43,067 nucleotides of DNA from an uncultured Planctomycetaceae bacterium (GCA_903863885.1 CAIPEB010000437.1:1-43067); one strand, 5' to 3'. Shown: positions 24,410 to 31,727, counted from the stretch's first letter. Numbers and translations: made by a program. The notes: a model not told the origin generated them from the sequence alone.

Positions 24410-24510
24410 GACTGCGGCGCGAACCGGAAGAGATCATCAGGTACGATCAGTTCCTCTCCTCGAGCCCGAGGGCATACCGAGGACTGGTGGAGAGTTAAGA
24501 TTCGTTACCC

Positions 24511-24555
24511 AGGCAGCCCGGCTGTGTATGACGGCCGGGCTGTCTGCATTTCTTG
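24511..24555 (+). terminator. Rho-independent terminator after the DUF1571 gene
   Basis: CAGCCCGGC (24514-24522) pairs with GCCGGGCTG (24534-24542). Three more outer pairs, one of them G-U, extend the stem to 12. The tail is GCATTTCTT. It lies about 100 bases past the DUF1571 stop and before the convergent YpsA-like gene, so it may also block readthrough into that gene's antisense strand. Confidence 0.75.
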
Positions 24556-24665
24556 GGCAGAAGCCAAGCCGACTTTCACAAAAGGGCTCGCCGTGCGCTG
24601 CGCCGCACGGAGCTTTCGCGAGGCCGACTTTTGCGCCCTTGCCAGAGGATCGCCCCGCCCGAGCT

Positions 24666-25160
24666 TCAACCGCCGGGTGGATTCGCAGGAAACGTCAGCA
24701 GCGACATCACCAGCCGGCGGGCAACCTCGCTGATCCCCGGCACGGAACTCTCTCGCGGTCCGGCCACGTTCAGCACCTCGATGCGATGACGTTGCAGCCA
24801 GTCCATAATCCCTGCCACATCGACCGAGCTCTCGGTGTCGACTCGCAGGCACGGCTTGCGGTGACGGCGCGCTAATCGATACGTGAGCAGCGTGCCGCCG
24901 AGGAGTTGAGCGCGGAACAGGATCAACGTCCCGTCCGAATCGACCACGTTCAGCTCCGTCCGCACCTGATAGTCGATCGAAGTCGTTTCGTCGAGCTCGT
25001 ATCTGGATGGGATCGTCCCGTCCTCGGCTCGTCGCCCCTTTGGACACCACCCTCCGTGCTCAAGCCCGAACTCAATCGCCGCGTCAAGCGCTCCGCGATC
25101 GACGCCCGTCTGACCGCCGGAGACAATTCGACGCAATTCGGAATGGAGGGCGCGGACCAT
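24666..25160 (-). CDS. YpsA-like / putative molybdenum carrier protein
   Basis: A 164-residue cytoplasmic protein with the glycine-rich opening IVSGGQTGVDRGALDAAIE, followed by GGWCPKGRRAEDGTIPSRY. These match the family called putative molybdenum carrier (PF12694), a branch of the SLOG/DprA-like Rossmann fold that binds nucleotides or nucleotide-like ligands. DGTLILFRAQLLGGT is the second conserved strand and loop. The molybdate-binding name rests on one family member; a nucleotide-sensing or -cleaving role is equally possible. It ends with LLTFPANPPGG. It starts at ATG 25160 and is followed, convergently, by the DUF1571 gene. No molybdenum-cofactor genes are nearby, which argues weakly against the carrier name. 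Confidence 0.8.
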   Translation of the reverse strand: MVRALHSELRRIVSGGQTGVDRGALDAAIEFGLEHGGWCPKGRRAEDGTIPSRYELDETTSIDYQVRTELNVVDSDGTLILFRAQLLGGTLLTYRLARRHRKPCLRVDTESSVDVAGIMDWLQRHRIEVLNVAGPRESSVPGISEVARRLVMSLLTFPANPPGG

Positions 25161-25439
25161 CCCGGTATCCTAGCACAGAGCCGCAAGTCCGGGCGGCAGG
25201 TCAACTCGCCAGGAGACGCCGTCTCACCGGGCGTAGGGGCGTTCGCCGGAGAGGTGCTGCCGCACCGGCAGGAGAACCCGCTCCCGTTGATGCGGGGTTC
25301 GGGTTGGCTCATGCGCGGATCACACGGCGCGTGAAGACATGTTGCCGTTGGTCGCTCTGTGGAAGTTGCCCTTTATGGCGCGGATGCGATTGCCGTGAGC
25401 ACCGGTGCCCGTCTGCTGTTGTCCGGCATCCGGGCGAAT

Positions 25440-26246
25440 TCATGATCCGCGAGCGGCGCTGGAGCGGCCCGAGTCGCGGAACAGCTGCGGATAAAGGCTC
25501 CGCAATTCCTCGAGCGGCGGAGTGTCGATCTCGATGCCGGCGTCAATCTGATCCGGGCTGGCAACCCGCTGGCGGTTGTGCTCGAACAAGGCCTTGTAAT
25601 ACTGGCCGGAACCGTAAGCGCGCCGCGATATCAACCAGAAGCTGTCGTTTGGCTCGGTTACGAGCTGCCGTGGCGGACCGGCCGGCGAAATCGCATTGTC
25701 GCCCTCCAGCGACGGAGCGGGCTGGCTTGCTGGCGGTACAGTGACCTGGTACGACGCTTGATCGGGCCACGAATGCGATGATGCGGTCGTTCGCGGCGAG
25801 TTCGGAGCCACGGAACCCGCGGAACACTCGTCGGGACTTGCCGGCGCGGGTATGGGAGCGTTCTTCTTTGAGTCGGGAGTCAAATCGGACGTTCCGGCAG
25901 GCGGCGCCGGGCCGTCAAACCACCCGGGATTGATGAACGTCGTGCCAGTCGGAAAGAGCTGCGTTTGGTTTGCTCCGGCCACCCCGTCGGCCGTTCCGGA
26001 TTGCTTCCATGGACGGGGACTCGATGTGGGGGATGCCTCCGCCTCGCCACCGTCTGGCTTGGCGCGGAGGATTGTCGGCTGCTGAGCAAGCCGCCCCGCT
26101 GCCAAATCGGTCGCAACATGTCCGCTCGCCGATGTTTTGATGGCGGTCGACGGTGGCAACTCGCTCGTGCCTCGCAACCGGGAGATGACAACCGCCAGGC
26201 ACAGCAAAGTCAGTCCCAGCAAGGATAGCTTCTTGACTTGATTCAT
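25440..26246 (-). CDS. Single-pass membrane protein with C-terminal LysM-like domain
   Basis: A 268-residue protein with a short basic N-terminus and one membrane segment (LSLLGLTLLCLAVVISRL, about residues 7-24). About 160 residues of disordered Pro/Ser/Ala-rich linker follow. Near the C-terminus, about residues 195-250, is a LysM-like domain: NDSFWLISRRAYGSGQYYKALFEHNR fits the pattern G-D-S/T-x-W-x-I-x-x-x-x-Y-G, and QIDAGIEIDTPPLEELR closes it. LysM domains bind GlcNAc-containing glycans such as peptidoglycan. It starts at ATG 26246, not the preceding GTG, with a very good AAGGAGG nine bases upstream. It follows rsmH by 90 bases, the place normally held by ftsL, another small single-pass protein. 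Orthology to FtsL is not shown: no leucine-zipper coiled coil is visible. Confidence 0.75.
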   Translation of the reverse strand: MNQVKKLSLLGLTLLCLAVVISRLRGTSELPPSTAIKTSASGHVATDLAAGRLAQQPTILRAKPDGGEAEASPTSSPRPWKQSGTADGVAGANQTQLFPTGTTFINPGWFDGPAPPAGTSDLTPDSKKNAPIPAPASPDECSAGSVAPNSPRTTASSHSWPDQASYQVTVPPASQPAPSLEGDNAISPAGPPRQLVTEPNDSFWLISRRAYGSGQYYKALFEHNRQRVASPDQIDAGIEIDTPPLEELRSLYPQLFRDSGRSSAARGS

Positions 26247-26336
26247 CACCAGCCTCCTCCTTGAGGCCGCTGCCGCGTTCGCCTTGCGACGATCGCTCGA
26301 AAGAGCGAAGAGCTTCCGAATTGCCGCGAAAAGTGA

Positions 26337-27230
26337 TCAGGACGAAATCGCCGCGCGCTCGGCCACGCGCATCTTGGCACTCCGGCTGCGCGAGTTTCGC
26401 TGAATTTCGATCTCATACGGGCGAACCGGCTTTCGCGTCAATACCACATATCGCGGATCGTCACGAAATGCATGCTTGACGCGCCGGTCTTCCAGCGAAT
26501 GGAAGCTGATGATAGCAATCCGCCCCCCAGGCTTCAGTACGTCCGGGGCGAACTGCAGAGCGTCCTCCAAAGCGCCCAGTTCGTCATTGACGGCGATGCG
26601 CAACGCCTGGAATGTCCTCGTGGCCGGGTCGATCGCATGATTTCGAGAGCGAGGGACACATGACCGCACCAGTTCCGCCAACTGCGATGTGGTGCGGATT
26701 CGCTGCTTTTCGCGCCGCTCGACGATGCGCCGCGCGATCCGCCGGCTGAACCTCTCTTCCCCGTACTGGTAAATCACGTTGGCAAGCTGCTCGGCACTCA
26801 GCTCCTCGACGAGTTCCCACGCTGGAGCGCCAATCGTCGGATCGAATCTCAGATCGAGTTCCCCGTCGCCTTGGAAGCTGAAGCCGCGCTGGGCGTCCGC
26901 CAGCTGATCGCTGGACATCCCCAGATCAAGCAGAATACCGTCGACCCTTCCGCTCTGCCGATCATTCAGCACGCTCGGAATATCGCGGTAATCCGCATGC
27001 ACAAGATCCACGGGAAGCTCGCCGAGTCGCGTTCGTCCGGCAGCAATCGCCTGCGGATCGCGGTCCAGCGCGATGACTCGGCCCGTGGGGCCCACTTTTT
27101 CGGCCAGTCGGCGAGTGTGCCCGCCTGCTCCGAACGTGCCGTCGACAAACACCCGACCCGCATCCGGACGAAGCCACTCGATAACTTCGTCCGGCATGAC
27201 CGACACGTGGATAGGTTCACCCGTAGACAT
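26337..27230 (-). CDS. rsmH: 16S rRNA (cytosine(1402)-N4)-methyltransferase RsmH
   Basis: Methylates N4 of C1402 in the ribosomal P site using S-adenosylmethionine. 297 residues, the normal length. The start PIHVSVMPDEVIEWL matches the family opening (H-x-P-V-L-x-x-E-V). The SAM-binding motif is VDGTFGAGGHTRRL, followed by ILLDLGMSSDQL. The C-terminal block IISFHSLEDRRVKHAFR is the family signature. Formerly mraW. It lies in the classic mraZ-rsmH order but 490 bases from mraZ, with strong hairpins between, so it may be transcribed partly on its own. Confidence 0.97.
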   Translation of the reverse strand: MSTGEPIHVSVMPDEVIEWLRPDAGRVFVDGTFGAGGHTRRLAEKVGPTGRVIALDRDPQAIAAGRTRLGELPVDLVHADYRDIPSVLNDRQSGRVDGILLDLGMSSDQLADAQRGFSFQGDGELDLRFDPTIGAPAWELVEELSAEQLANVIYQYGEERFSRRIARRIVERREKQRIRTTSQLAELVRSCVPRSRNHAIDPATRTFQALRIAVNDELGALEDALQFAPDVLKPGGRIAIISFHSLEDRRVKHAFRDDPRYVVLTRKPVRPYEIEIQRNSRSRSAKMRVAERAAISS

Positions 27231-27320
27231 TCATTCCGTCCGCATTGGAAAGCGAAACCCTGAAAACGCAGCAGCTTACGTATGTGAGCGGCTGCGCCAC
27301 CCGCGGAGCCTGCAATGTGT

Positions 27321-27334
27321 TCCGGCGCGCCGGA
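27321..27334. promoter_or_regulatory. 14-base perfect palindrome in the rsmH leader
   Basis: TCCGGCGCGCCGGA is its own reverse complement. It lies 91-104 bases upstream of rsmH. With no loop it is more likely a DNA site than an RNA hairpin, but a GC-rich chance palindrome is possible. Confidence 0.4.
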
Positions 27335-27340
27335 CTCGCC

Positions 27341-27376
27341 TGCACGCCGCATTCCGCTGCGGGCACGCGGCGTGCA
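27341..27376. repeat. 10-bp inverted repeat in the rsmH leader
   Basis: TGCACGCCGC (27341-27350) is perfectly complementary to GCGGCGTGCA (27367-27376), with a 16-base loop that itself contains CCGC and GCGG. As RNA it is a very stable stem-loop 111-146 bases ahead of rsmH. No T-run follows on either strand. Confidence 0.6.
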
Positions 27377-27403
27377 TCGCTGACAGGGTACGCCTGATGC
27401 GTT

Positions 27404-27448
27404 GAGAAAGCAAACGACCCGGGGCGCATCCTGCGCCCCGTCGGGTCG
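27404..27448 (-). terminator. Candidate terminator between mraZ and rsmH
   Basis: GGGGCGCA (27421-27428) pairs with TGCGCCCC (27432-27439). The outer CGACCC (27415-27420) pairs with GGGTCG (27443-27448) after a three-base bulge. On the minus strand the sequence continues TTTGCTTTCTC, moderately T-rich. It could end most mraZ transcripts before rsmH. Confidence 0.55.
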
Positions 27449-27538
27449 ATGCTGGCAACAGTGACGCCTCGGTACACAGCGTCACCCTTGCCGTTCGCAG
27501 CTGAGAGCATCCCTTCTCCCATACCCGGGTTTTCAAAG

Positions 27539-27556
27539 CCGCTCAGTTTTGAGCGG
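27539..27556. other. 7-bp hairpin downstream of mraZ
   Basis: CCGCTCA (27539-27545) pairs with TGAGCGG (27550-27556) across the loop GTTT. On the minus strand it is followed by CTTTGAAAAC, not a true T-run. It is about 165 bases past the mraZ stop. Confidence 0.4.
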
Positions 27557-27720
27557 TGTCGACGGGACAGTCAGTGGCCGCAGACTGGCCCGTCTCCCCG
27601 CATGGCGAACAAACGGACGGACGTATCGTTGTCGAGAGGGAGTCCTGCGGACTCAAGCCGACCCGCGAAGGTCGAAGACAGGGCCTCCGTTCTCGCATCA
27701 TCTACTTTTCGCGCTGATCC

Positions 27721-28245
27721 TTACCGCGGCGCCGTAGGACGATCCGTCGTCTCGGAGCCGTATGCATCTTCTACGGGACGGATCTCGCCGCCGCGGCTTA
27801 TGCCGCGTCGATCGAGGGCCGTTTCAGCAATCTCGTCGTATCGGGCCTGCTGTCGCCCAAGGTACTCATCCCACTCGCGACGGTTCCAGATTTCGATGTG
27901 ATCGCGAACGCCTATCAACACGATCTCTTTTTCAAGTCGCGCCAGTCGCGCCAATTCCAGAGGAATTCTCAGTCGCCCCTGGCTATCCACTTCGACTCGC
28001 TGCGCTTGGGCAAAAAACAAACGGCTGAAGGCCCGCACGTCTTGAGAATTCGGTGAGGACCGGTCGATCTGCTCCGCCAACTGAGTAAACGCACGCTCGC
28101 TGTAGAACGCCAGAGAACCGTCGGTTCCGGGCGCCAGATAGAACACGGAACTGTCGCTGGTGGCCAAGGGCTCGCGAAGCGGCTTGGGCAGTCCAATCCG
28201 CTGCTTGTCATCCAGGGCTCGAAAAAATGTCCCGGTAAGCAGCAT
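27721..28245 (-). CDS. mraZ: Transcriptional regulator MraZ
   Basis: DNA-binding regulator of the division and cell wall cluster, acting as a ring of subunits on its own promoter. 174 residues, longer than the usual 140-150 because of a C-terminal tail (SRGGEIRPVEDAYGSETT). It has two SpoVT/AbrB-like halves. The first has ALDDKQRIGLPKPLR, where the consensus is D-x-K-G-R-x-x-L-P. The second has EVDSQGRLRIPLELA, with the intact D-x-x-G-R. The first half reads K-Q-R instead of K-G-R. I chose the ATG at 28245, since MLLTGTFFRALD is the family opening; an in-frame start six codons upstream is less likely. Directly upstream are phased TGG boxes and a promoter, the expected autoregulatory site. Confidence 0.93.
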   Translation of the reverse strand: MLLTGTFFRALDDKQRIGLPKPLREPLATSDSSVFYLAPGTDGSLAFYSERAFTQLAEQIDRSSPNSQDVRAFSRLFFAQAQRVEVDSQGRLRIPLELARLARLEKEIVLIGVRDHIEIWNRREWDEYLGRQQARYDEIAETALDRRGISRGGEIRPVEDAYGSETTDRPTAPR

Positions 28246-28249
28246 GCAA

Positions 28250-28314
28250 CCACTCTTCACCACTTCTTACCACTTGCACCCAATTTTTCCCAAGCATACC
28301 CACTCCGATCCCCA
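28250..28314 (-). promoter_or_regulatory. MraZ operator: six TGG boxes at exact 10-bp spacing
   Basis: On the minus strand TGG occurs with its plus-strand complement at 28300, 28290, 28280, 28270, 28260 and 28250, all exactly 10 bases apart. The three upstream boxes are full TGGG. A further TGGG lies 12 bases beyond, at 28311-28314. MraZ is known to bind TGGGN repeats with 5-base spacers upstream of mraZ, which gives this 10-base period. The array overlaps the -10 and spacer of the promoter and runs down to five bases before the start codon, so it also covers the ribosome-binding region. Confidence 0.85.
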
Positions 28315-28320
28315 CGTCAA
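28293..28320 (-). promoter_or_regulatory. Candidate sigma-70-type mraZ promoter
   Basis: TTGACG (28320-28315) matches the -35 consensus at five of six bases. After a 16-base spacer, TATGCT (28298-28293) matches the -10 at four of six. The transcription start would be near 28285, giving a 5' leader of about 40 bases. The MraZ boxes overlap the spacer and -10, consistent with repression. Confidence 0.6.
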
Positions 28321-28406
28321 CACAATTATCCCTCGGGAAAAACGCGGGATTTTCGATGCTTTCACGCCGTAGAGCGTTTGCAGGAAACAACTTCCATCGG
28401 ACGCAT

Positions 28407-28438
28407 TTTTCGCGCGAAAACCGGAGGATTTTTTCGCG
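28407..28438. promoter_or_regulatory. Three TTTTCGCG/CGCGAAAA half-sites upstream of mraZ
   Basis: TTTTCGCGCGAAAA at 28407-28420 is a perfect 14-base palindrome made of TTTTCGCG and CGCGAAAA. A further TTTTCGCG lies at 28431-28438, so CGCGAAAA and TTTTCGCG also form an 8-base inverted repeat across 10 bases. The cluster is about 90 bases upstream of the mraZ -35. It looks like a binding site for an unknown dimeric regulator, though AT-tracts beside CG may be coincidental. Confidence 0.45.
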
Positions 28439-28441
28439 GCC

Positions 28442-28464
28442 GAATCCCTTCAAACGAGGGATTC
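28442..28464 (-). other. 8-bp hairpin spanning the glycosyltransferase stop codon
   Basis: GAATCCCT and AGGGATTC (28442-28449 and 28457-28464) form a perfect stem whose seven-base loop contains the stop codon. No T-run follows on the minus strand. It may protect the 3' end of the message or weakly pause polymerase before mraZ. Confidence 0.4.
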
Positions 28465-29655
28465 GTAGAGCGCCGCGTAGCGGGAAATCATGACACGCAG
28501 CGAGAACCGCGATTCGGCTCGAAGGCGGTTTTCCCGCCCCAGAAACGTCCTTAAATCGGCATCGCAGGCGATGCGGGCAATCCGTTCCGCGACAGTCGCC
28601 GCATCCCCGAACGCAAAGCTCTGCGACTCGAAGTTCTCGCCGAGCAGTTCAGATGCTCCCGAGACCCTTGAGCAGACGACGGGCAGCCGCGCAGCCATCG
28701 CCTCCAGAACGACGTTGGGCATTCCTTCCCAGCGGGAAGGCAAGACGAGCAATTCACTGCGCCGCATCAGCTGCGCCACGTCGTCGCGTCGCCCCAGAAA
28801 ACGCACTCGGCAACCAATCCCGAGCGATGCGGCCAACGATTCAAGCGACTTTCGCTGAGGTCCATCGCCGACAATAACCAAATCGTGATCCGGCAGCGTG
28901 CGAAACAACGCCGGGCATTGCTGCAAGAACCAGTCGAGACCTTTCTGCGGATGCAGTCGGCCGACGAACAGCATGACGCGCCGCCCCGGCAGTTCCGGAG
29001 AGTTGGCATGACGATGTCCTGCCACGCTGGGCGAAGACGCGGATGCCGGATGCCGGATACCGGATGACGGTAGTCGGCAGTCGGATGGAAGTTGGCCTGC
29101 CGCCGGACTCCCGACTCCCGACTCCAGGCTCGCCACCGCATCGAATCGGTCGAGATCGATTCCGTTGGGAATCACTGTCAGCACCCGGTCGGGGATATGC
29201 GCCGCCCGGAGTCCCGCAGCGATCTGGTCGCTGACGCACACGACGCCGTGAATACGACGCATCAGCGCAAGTTCCACGCGTCGGCGCCACCAGGACGGGT
29301 CTTCCACCCGCACGCCGAACACGATACTTGCCTGCGGAATAACGCGTGCCGACAACGCGGATAGAGCATCGGCATGAAACAGGAATGACTGCACAATCGT
29401 CGGCTGTTGCTGCGCGAGCAGTCGCTCGAGCCGCATTCGGATCAACGGGAATTGCCAGGCATGTCTGGCCCCCAGAAAATGCACGGGCACGTTGGCTTCC
29501 TGCAGTTGCCGCACAAGCTGATCGTCTCGCGGAGGCGGTGCCAGGCAGCACACGAACGGGTCGAATCGCTGGCGATCCAATCCTGCGGCCAGATTGGCAA
29601 AGCAACGTTCGGCCCCGCCGACGTCCAGTTCCGTGATGGTGAATGCAATCCGCAT
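28450..29655 (-). CDS. Glycosyltransferase family 4 (GT-B) with a repeat-derived insert
   Basis: A 401-residue retaining glycosyltransferase that likely moves a sugar from a nucleotide-sugar donor to a cell-surface glycan or lipid. The N-terminal acceptor domain opens MRIAFTITELDVGGAERCF. The donor domain has MLFVGRLHPQKGLDWFLQ and the family's E-x7-E motif in SRWEGMPNVVLEAMAARLP. Between the two domains, about residues 175-208, is an insert rich in Ser, Gly and Pro (SGVGSPAAGQLPSDCRLPSS is part of it). It is encoded by the heptamer repeat element at 29041-29126. The insert sits in the interdomain linker, where it could be tolerated. I chose the ATG at 29655. A start at 29733 would read through a second repeat copy. 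The substrate is unknown. Confidence 0.85.
   Translation of the reverse strand: MRIAFTITELDVGGAERCFANLAAGLDRQRFDPFVCCLAPPPRDDQLVRQLQEANVPVHFLGARHAWQFPLIRMRLERLLAQQQPTIVQSFLFHADALSALSARVIPQASIVFGVRVEDPSWWRRRVELALMRRIHGVVCVSDQIAAGLRAAHIPDRVLTVIPNGIDLDRFDAVASLESGVGSPAAGQLPSDCRLPSSGIRHPASASSPSVAGHRHANSPELPGRRVMLFVGRLHPQKGLDWFLQQCPALFRTLPDHDLVIVGDGPQRKSLESLAASLGIGCRVRFLGRRDDVAQLMRRSELLVLPSRWEGMPNVVLEAMAARLPVVCSRVSGASELLGENFESQSFAFGDAATVAERIARIACDADLRTFLGRENRLRAESRFSLRVMISRYAALYESLV
29041..29126 (+). repeat. Heptamer-built repeat element, copy A, inside the glycosyltransferase
   Basis: On the plus strand: GGATGCC twice, GGATACC, then a related GGATGAC (29041-29068); then TAGTCGG and CAGTCGG; then, after about 20 bases, GACTCCC, GACTCCC and GACTCCA (29106-29126). 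All units are seven bases. Copy B at 29669-29722 has the same order on the opposite strand. The element lies within the coding frame of the glycosyltransferase. Confidence 0.8.
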
Positions 29656-29668
29656 GAGGTGTCGAGCA

Positions 29669-29722
29669 GAGTCTGGAGTCTGGAGTCTGGAGGAAGACAA
29701 ATACCCGTCCGGCATCCGGCAT
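29669..29722 (-). repeat. Heptamer-built repeat element, copy B, upstream of the glycosyltransferase
   Basis: Read on the minus strand it begins GATGCCG GATGCCG (plus-strand CCGGCAT twice, 29709-29722) and ends with three 7-base units of the CCAGACT type (plus-strand AGTCTGG three times, 29670-29690). This is the architecture of copy A in opposite orientation and shorter. It lies between the divergent glycosyltransferase and queA genes. Confidence 0.75.
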
Positions 29723-29924
29723 CGACTTCTCATCCTGCGTGGTGAAGCCCCTTCATGTCAACTCTGCGCCGTATTGCCGTTTTCAAGGACTTCCCCTGAG
29801 TCTTATACTCCCCGCACGGTCAATCGGGGAATTCCATTTCGGCGAACTGCAACTTCCCGATCCAATCGAAACCAACCGCGGCGCGGCCGAGCGGCGCCGG
29901 GAAACACACTGGAAACGGCTTCAG

Positions 29925-30971
29925 ATGTCAGAATTGGACCAATACGATTTCAACTTGCCCAAGGAACTGATCGCCCAGTTTCCTTTGAGGCAACGCACGG
30001 ACGCAAGGTTGCTCGTGGTGCAGCGCCGCACGCAGACCATCGAGCACAGTCACATCCGCGATCTGGCCGATTGGATTGCGCCGGCGGATTGTCTGGTACT
30101 GAACGATACCCGGGTCGTGCCCGCGCGTCTGGTTGGATATCGGGAAAAAACGGGCGGCCGTTGGACCGGGCTGTTTGTGGCCTCCGAGGGGGCGAATCTC
30201 TGGAAAGTACTGGCGAAAACTCGCGGCTGCACGGGACCGGGCGAGACGGTGGTGCTTCAGGATCCGACGGGACGCGACGCGGCCCGATTAACGGTGGTTG
30301 CTCGGCTCGAGGAAGGACACTGGCTCGTGCGGCCGGAATCCGACGCACCGACTTACGAACTTCTGGAAGCGGTCGGACGCATTCCGCTGCCGCCGTACAT
30401 CCGCGGCGGCGAGATGGTGGATTCGGACCGCGCGGCCTACCAGACGGTTTTCGCGGAGAAACCAGGGGCCGTTGCGGCTCCAACCGCCGGTCTGCACTTC
30501 ACCGAGGATTTGCTCGCCAAGCTGCGGCAGCGCGGCGTCGGCATCGTGCGAGTGACGCTGCACGTCGGTCCGGGCACCTTCCGGCCGATCAAAGTCGAGC
30601 GACTGGACGAGCACGTCATGCACTCGGAATGGGGCATGATCGACGCTCAGACGGTCGAGTCGCTCAACGGGCGTCGCCGGGCGGGAGGCCGGATCGTGGT
30701 TGCCGGCACGACCAGCCTGAGAGTTCTGGAAACGGCCGCGCGATCGGGAACTCTGAAGCCGTGGAGCGGCCAGACCGAACTGTTCATTCGTCCGCCGTTC
30801 GAGTTTCACGCGGCCGACGCCTTGCTGACCAACTTCCATCTTCCGCGCAGCACGCTGCTCGTGCTCGTACGCACGTTCGGTGGTGATGCGTTGATCCGCC
30901 GCGCATACGAGGAATCCGTGCTCCACCAATATCGCTTCTTCAGTTACGGCGACGCCATGTTGATCCTGTGA
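29925..30971 (+). CDS. queA: S-adenosylmethionine:tRNA ribosyltransferase-isomerase
   Basis: Transfers and isomerises the ribosyl part of S-adenosylmethionine onto 7-aminomethyl-7-deazaguanine in tRNA, giving epoxyqueuosine at position 34. 348 residues, the family length. The start MSELDQYDFNLPKELIAQFP is the family opening. DCLVLNDTRVVPARLVG, PLPPYIRG (from GRIPLPPYIRGGEM), AAPTAGLHFTEDLL and HVGPGTFRPIK are conserved blocks. LLTNFHLPRSTLLVLVRTF is near the end. I place the start at ATG 29925; the open frame extends 62 codons further back into the intergenic region without family similarity. Other queuosine genes are not in the window. Divergent from the glycosyltransferase. Confidence 0.96.
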   Translation: MSELDQYDFNLPKELIAQFPLRQRTDARLLVVQRRTQTIEHSHIRDLADWIAPADCLVLNDTRVVPARLVGYREKTGGRWTGLFVASEGANLWKVLAKTRGCTGPGETVVLQDPTGRDAARLTVVARLEEGHWLVRPESDAPTYELLEAVGRIPLPPYIRGGEMVDSDRAAYQTVFAEKPGAVAAPTAGLHFTEDLLAKLRQRGVGIVRVTLHVGPGTFRPIKVERLDEHVMHSEWGMIDAQTVESLNGRRRAGGRIVVAGTTSLRVLETAARSGTLKPWSGQTELFIRPPFEFHAADALLTNFHLPRSTLLVLVRTFGGDALIRRAYEESVLHQYRFFSYGDAMLIL

Positions 30972-31034
30972 CGCCGGCGCTGCCGGGCACACGTCGAACG
31001 CTCGGTCAGGCCCCGGGAGTGAGGCGAGCGCTTC

Positions 31035-31063
31035 TCGCCACGCGCTCGCTGAACGTCTATATT
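31035..31063 (+). promoter_or_regulatory. Candidate promoter of the Nudix-like/nifS/iscA group
   Basis: TCGCCA (31035-31040) matches four of six bases of the -35. After a 17-base spacer, TATATT (31058-31063) matches five of six of the -10. A strong AGGAAGG ribosome-binding site and the ATG at 31104 follow. It lies about 64 bases past the queA stop. Confidence 0.4.
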
Positions 31064-31103
31064 ACGACACCTCTCACCCCACGGAGTCCGAGGAAGGGAT
31101 AAC

Positions 31104-31727
31104 ATGTCGAGCGTCGAAGCCGAACAGGTGCTGGTCGTTCCCGCGTCGTTGCTGCAACGGTTGGGCTATTTCCAGGGGTTCACGTCCGATGTGAGCCGTT
31201 ATCTCGACGAACTCCTGAACCCGGCGCACACCTCGTACCGTCCTCGCCACGAAATGGAGCAGAACCCGGACTACAAGCAACTGATTCCCTACGTCATCTT
31301 CCGTCACCGGGACGAGCGTGTCGGCGAATGCGTGTTTCAGTACCGGCGGGGCAAAGGGCAGGGCGAACAGCGCCTGCACAGCAAGCGGAGTATCGGGATC
31401 GGAGGCCACATCTGTATCGACGACCACGCGGCTTCGGACCATGTGCTGACCTACCAGGAGGGGATGCGGCGGGAGATCAACGAGGAGGTTTCGGTCGCTT
31501 CCGACTACGAACAGCGCCTTGTCGGATTGATTAACGACGATACAACGGAAGTAGGCAGGGTGCATCTCGGCGTGGTGCATCTCTGCGACGTGGTCGTTCC
31601 CGCTGTCGCGCCGCGGGAACGCGACATACTCGACGCGGGGTTTGAGCCAGTTCACCGTTTGATTGAATCGCTCGACGAATTCGAGACCTGGTCGCAAATC
31701 TGCCTGAAGGCGCTGTTTCACGGCTGA
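31104..31727 (+). CDS. Nudix-like protein with degenerate Nudix box
   Basis: A 207-residue cytoplasmic protein. The middle part has [10 protein letters not shown] followed, after a longer than usual gap, by [13 protein letters not shown]. The R-E-x-x-E-E core of the Nudix box is present, but the earlier conserved glutamate of G-x5-E-x7-R-E is not at the expected position and about eight extra residues intervene. If active it would cleave a nucleoside diphosphate linked to some group; the degeneracy makes that uncertain. The C-terminus ([21 protein letters not shown]) looks helical. AGGAAGG precedes the ATG. nifS starts 29 bases after the stop, so the two are probably co-transcribed. Related planctomycete proteins are often just labelled phosphoesterase. 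Confidence 0.65.
   Translation: MSSVEAEQVLVVPASLLQRLGYFQGFTSDVSRYLDELLNPAHTSYRPRHEMEQNPDYKQLIPYVIFRHRDERVGECVFQYRRGKGQGEQRLHSKRSIGIGGHICIDDHAASDHVLTYQEGMRREINEEVSVASDYEQRLVGLINDDTTEVGRVHLGVVHLCDVVVPAVAPRERDILDAGFEPVHRLIESLDEFETWSQICLKALFHG

Larger units (their letters stand above)
27231..27720. other. 490-base structured spacer between mraZ and rsmH
   Basis: No gene is supported. Short frames on both strands have no motifs. What it holds instead is symmetry: a 14-base palindrome, a 10-base-pair stem-loop, a GC-rich hairpin with a T-rich tail on the minus strand, and a 7-base-pair hairpin, each listed separately. In most bacteria mraZ and rsmH are a few bases apart or overlap. Confidence 0.6.
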
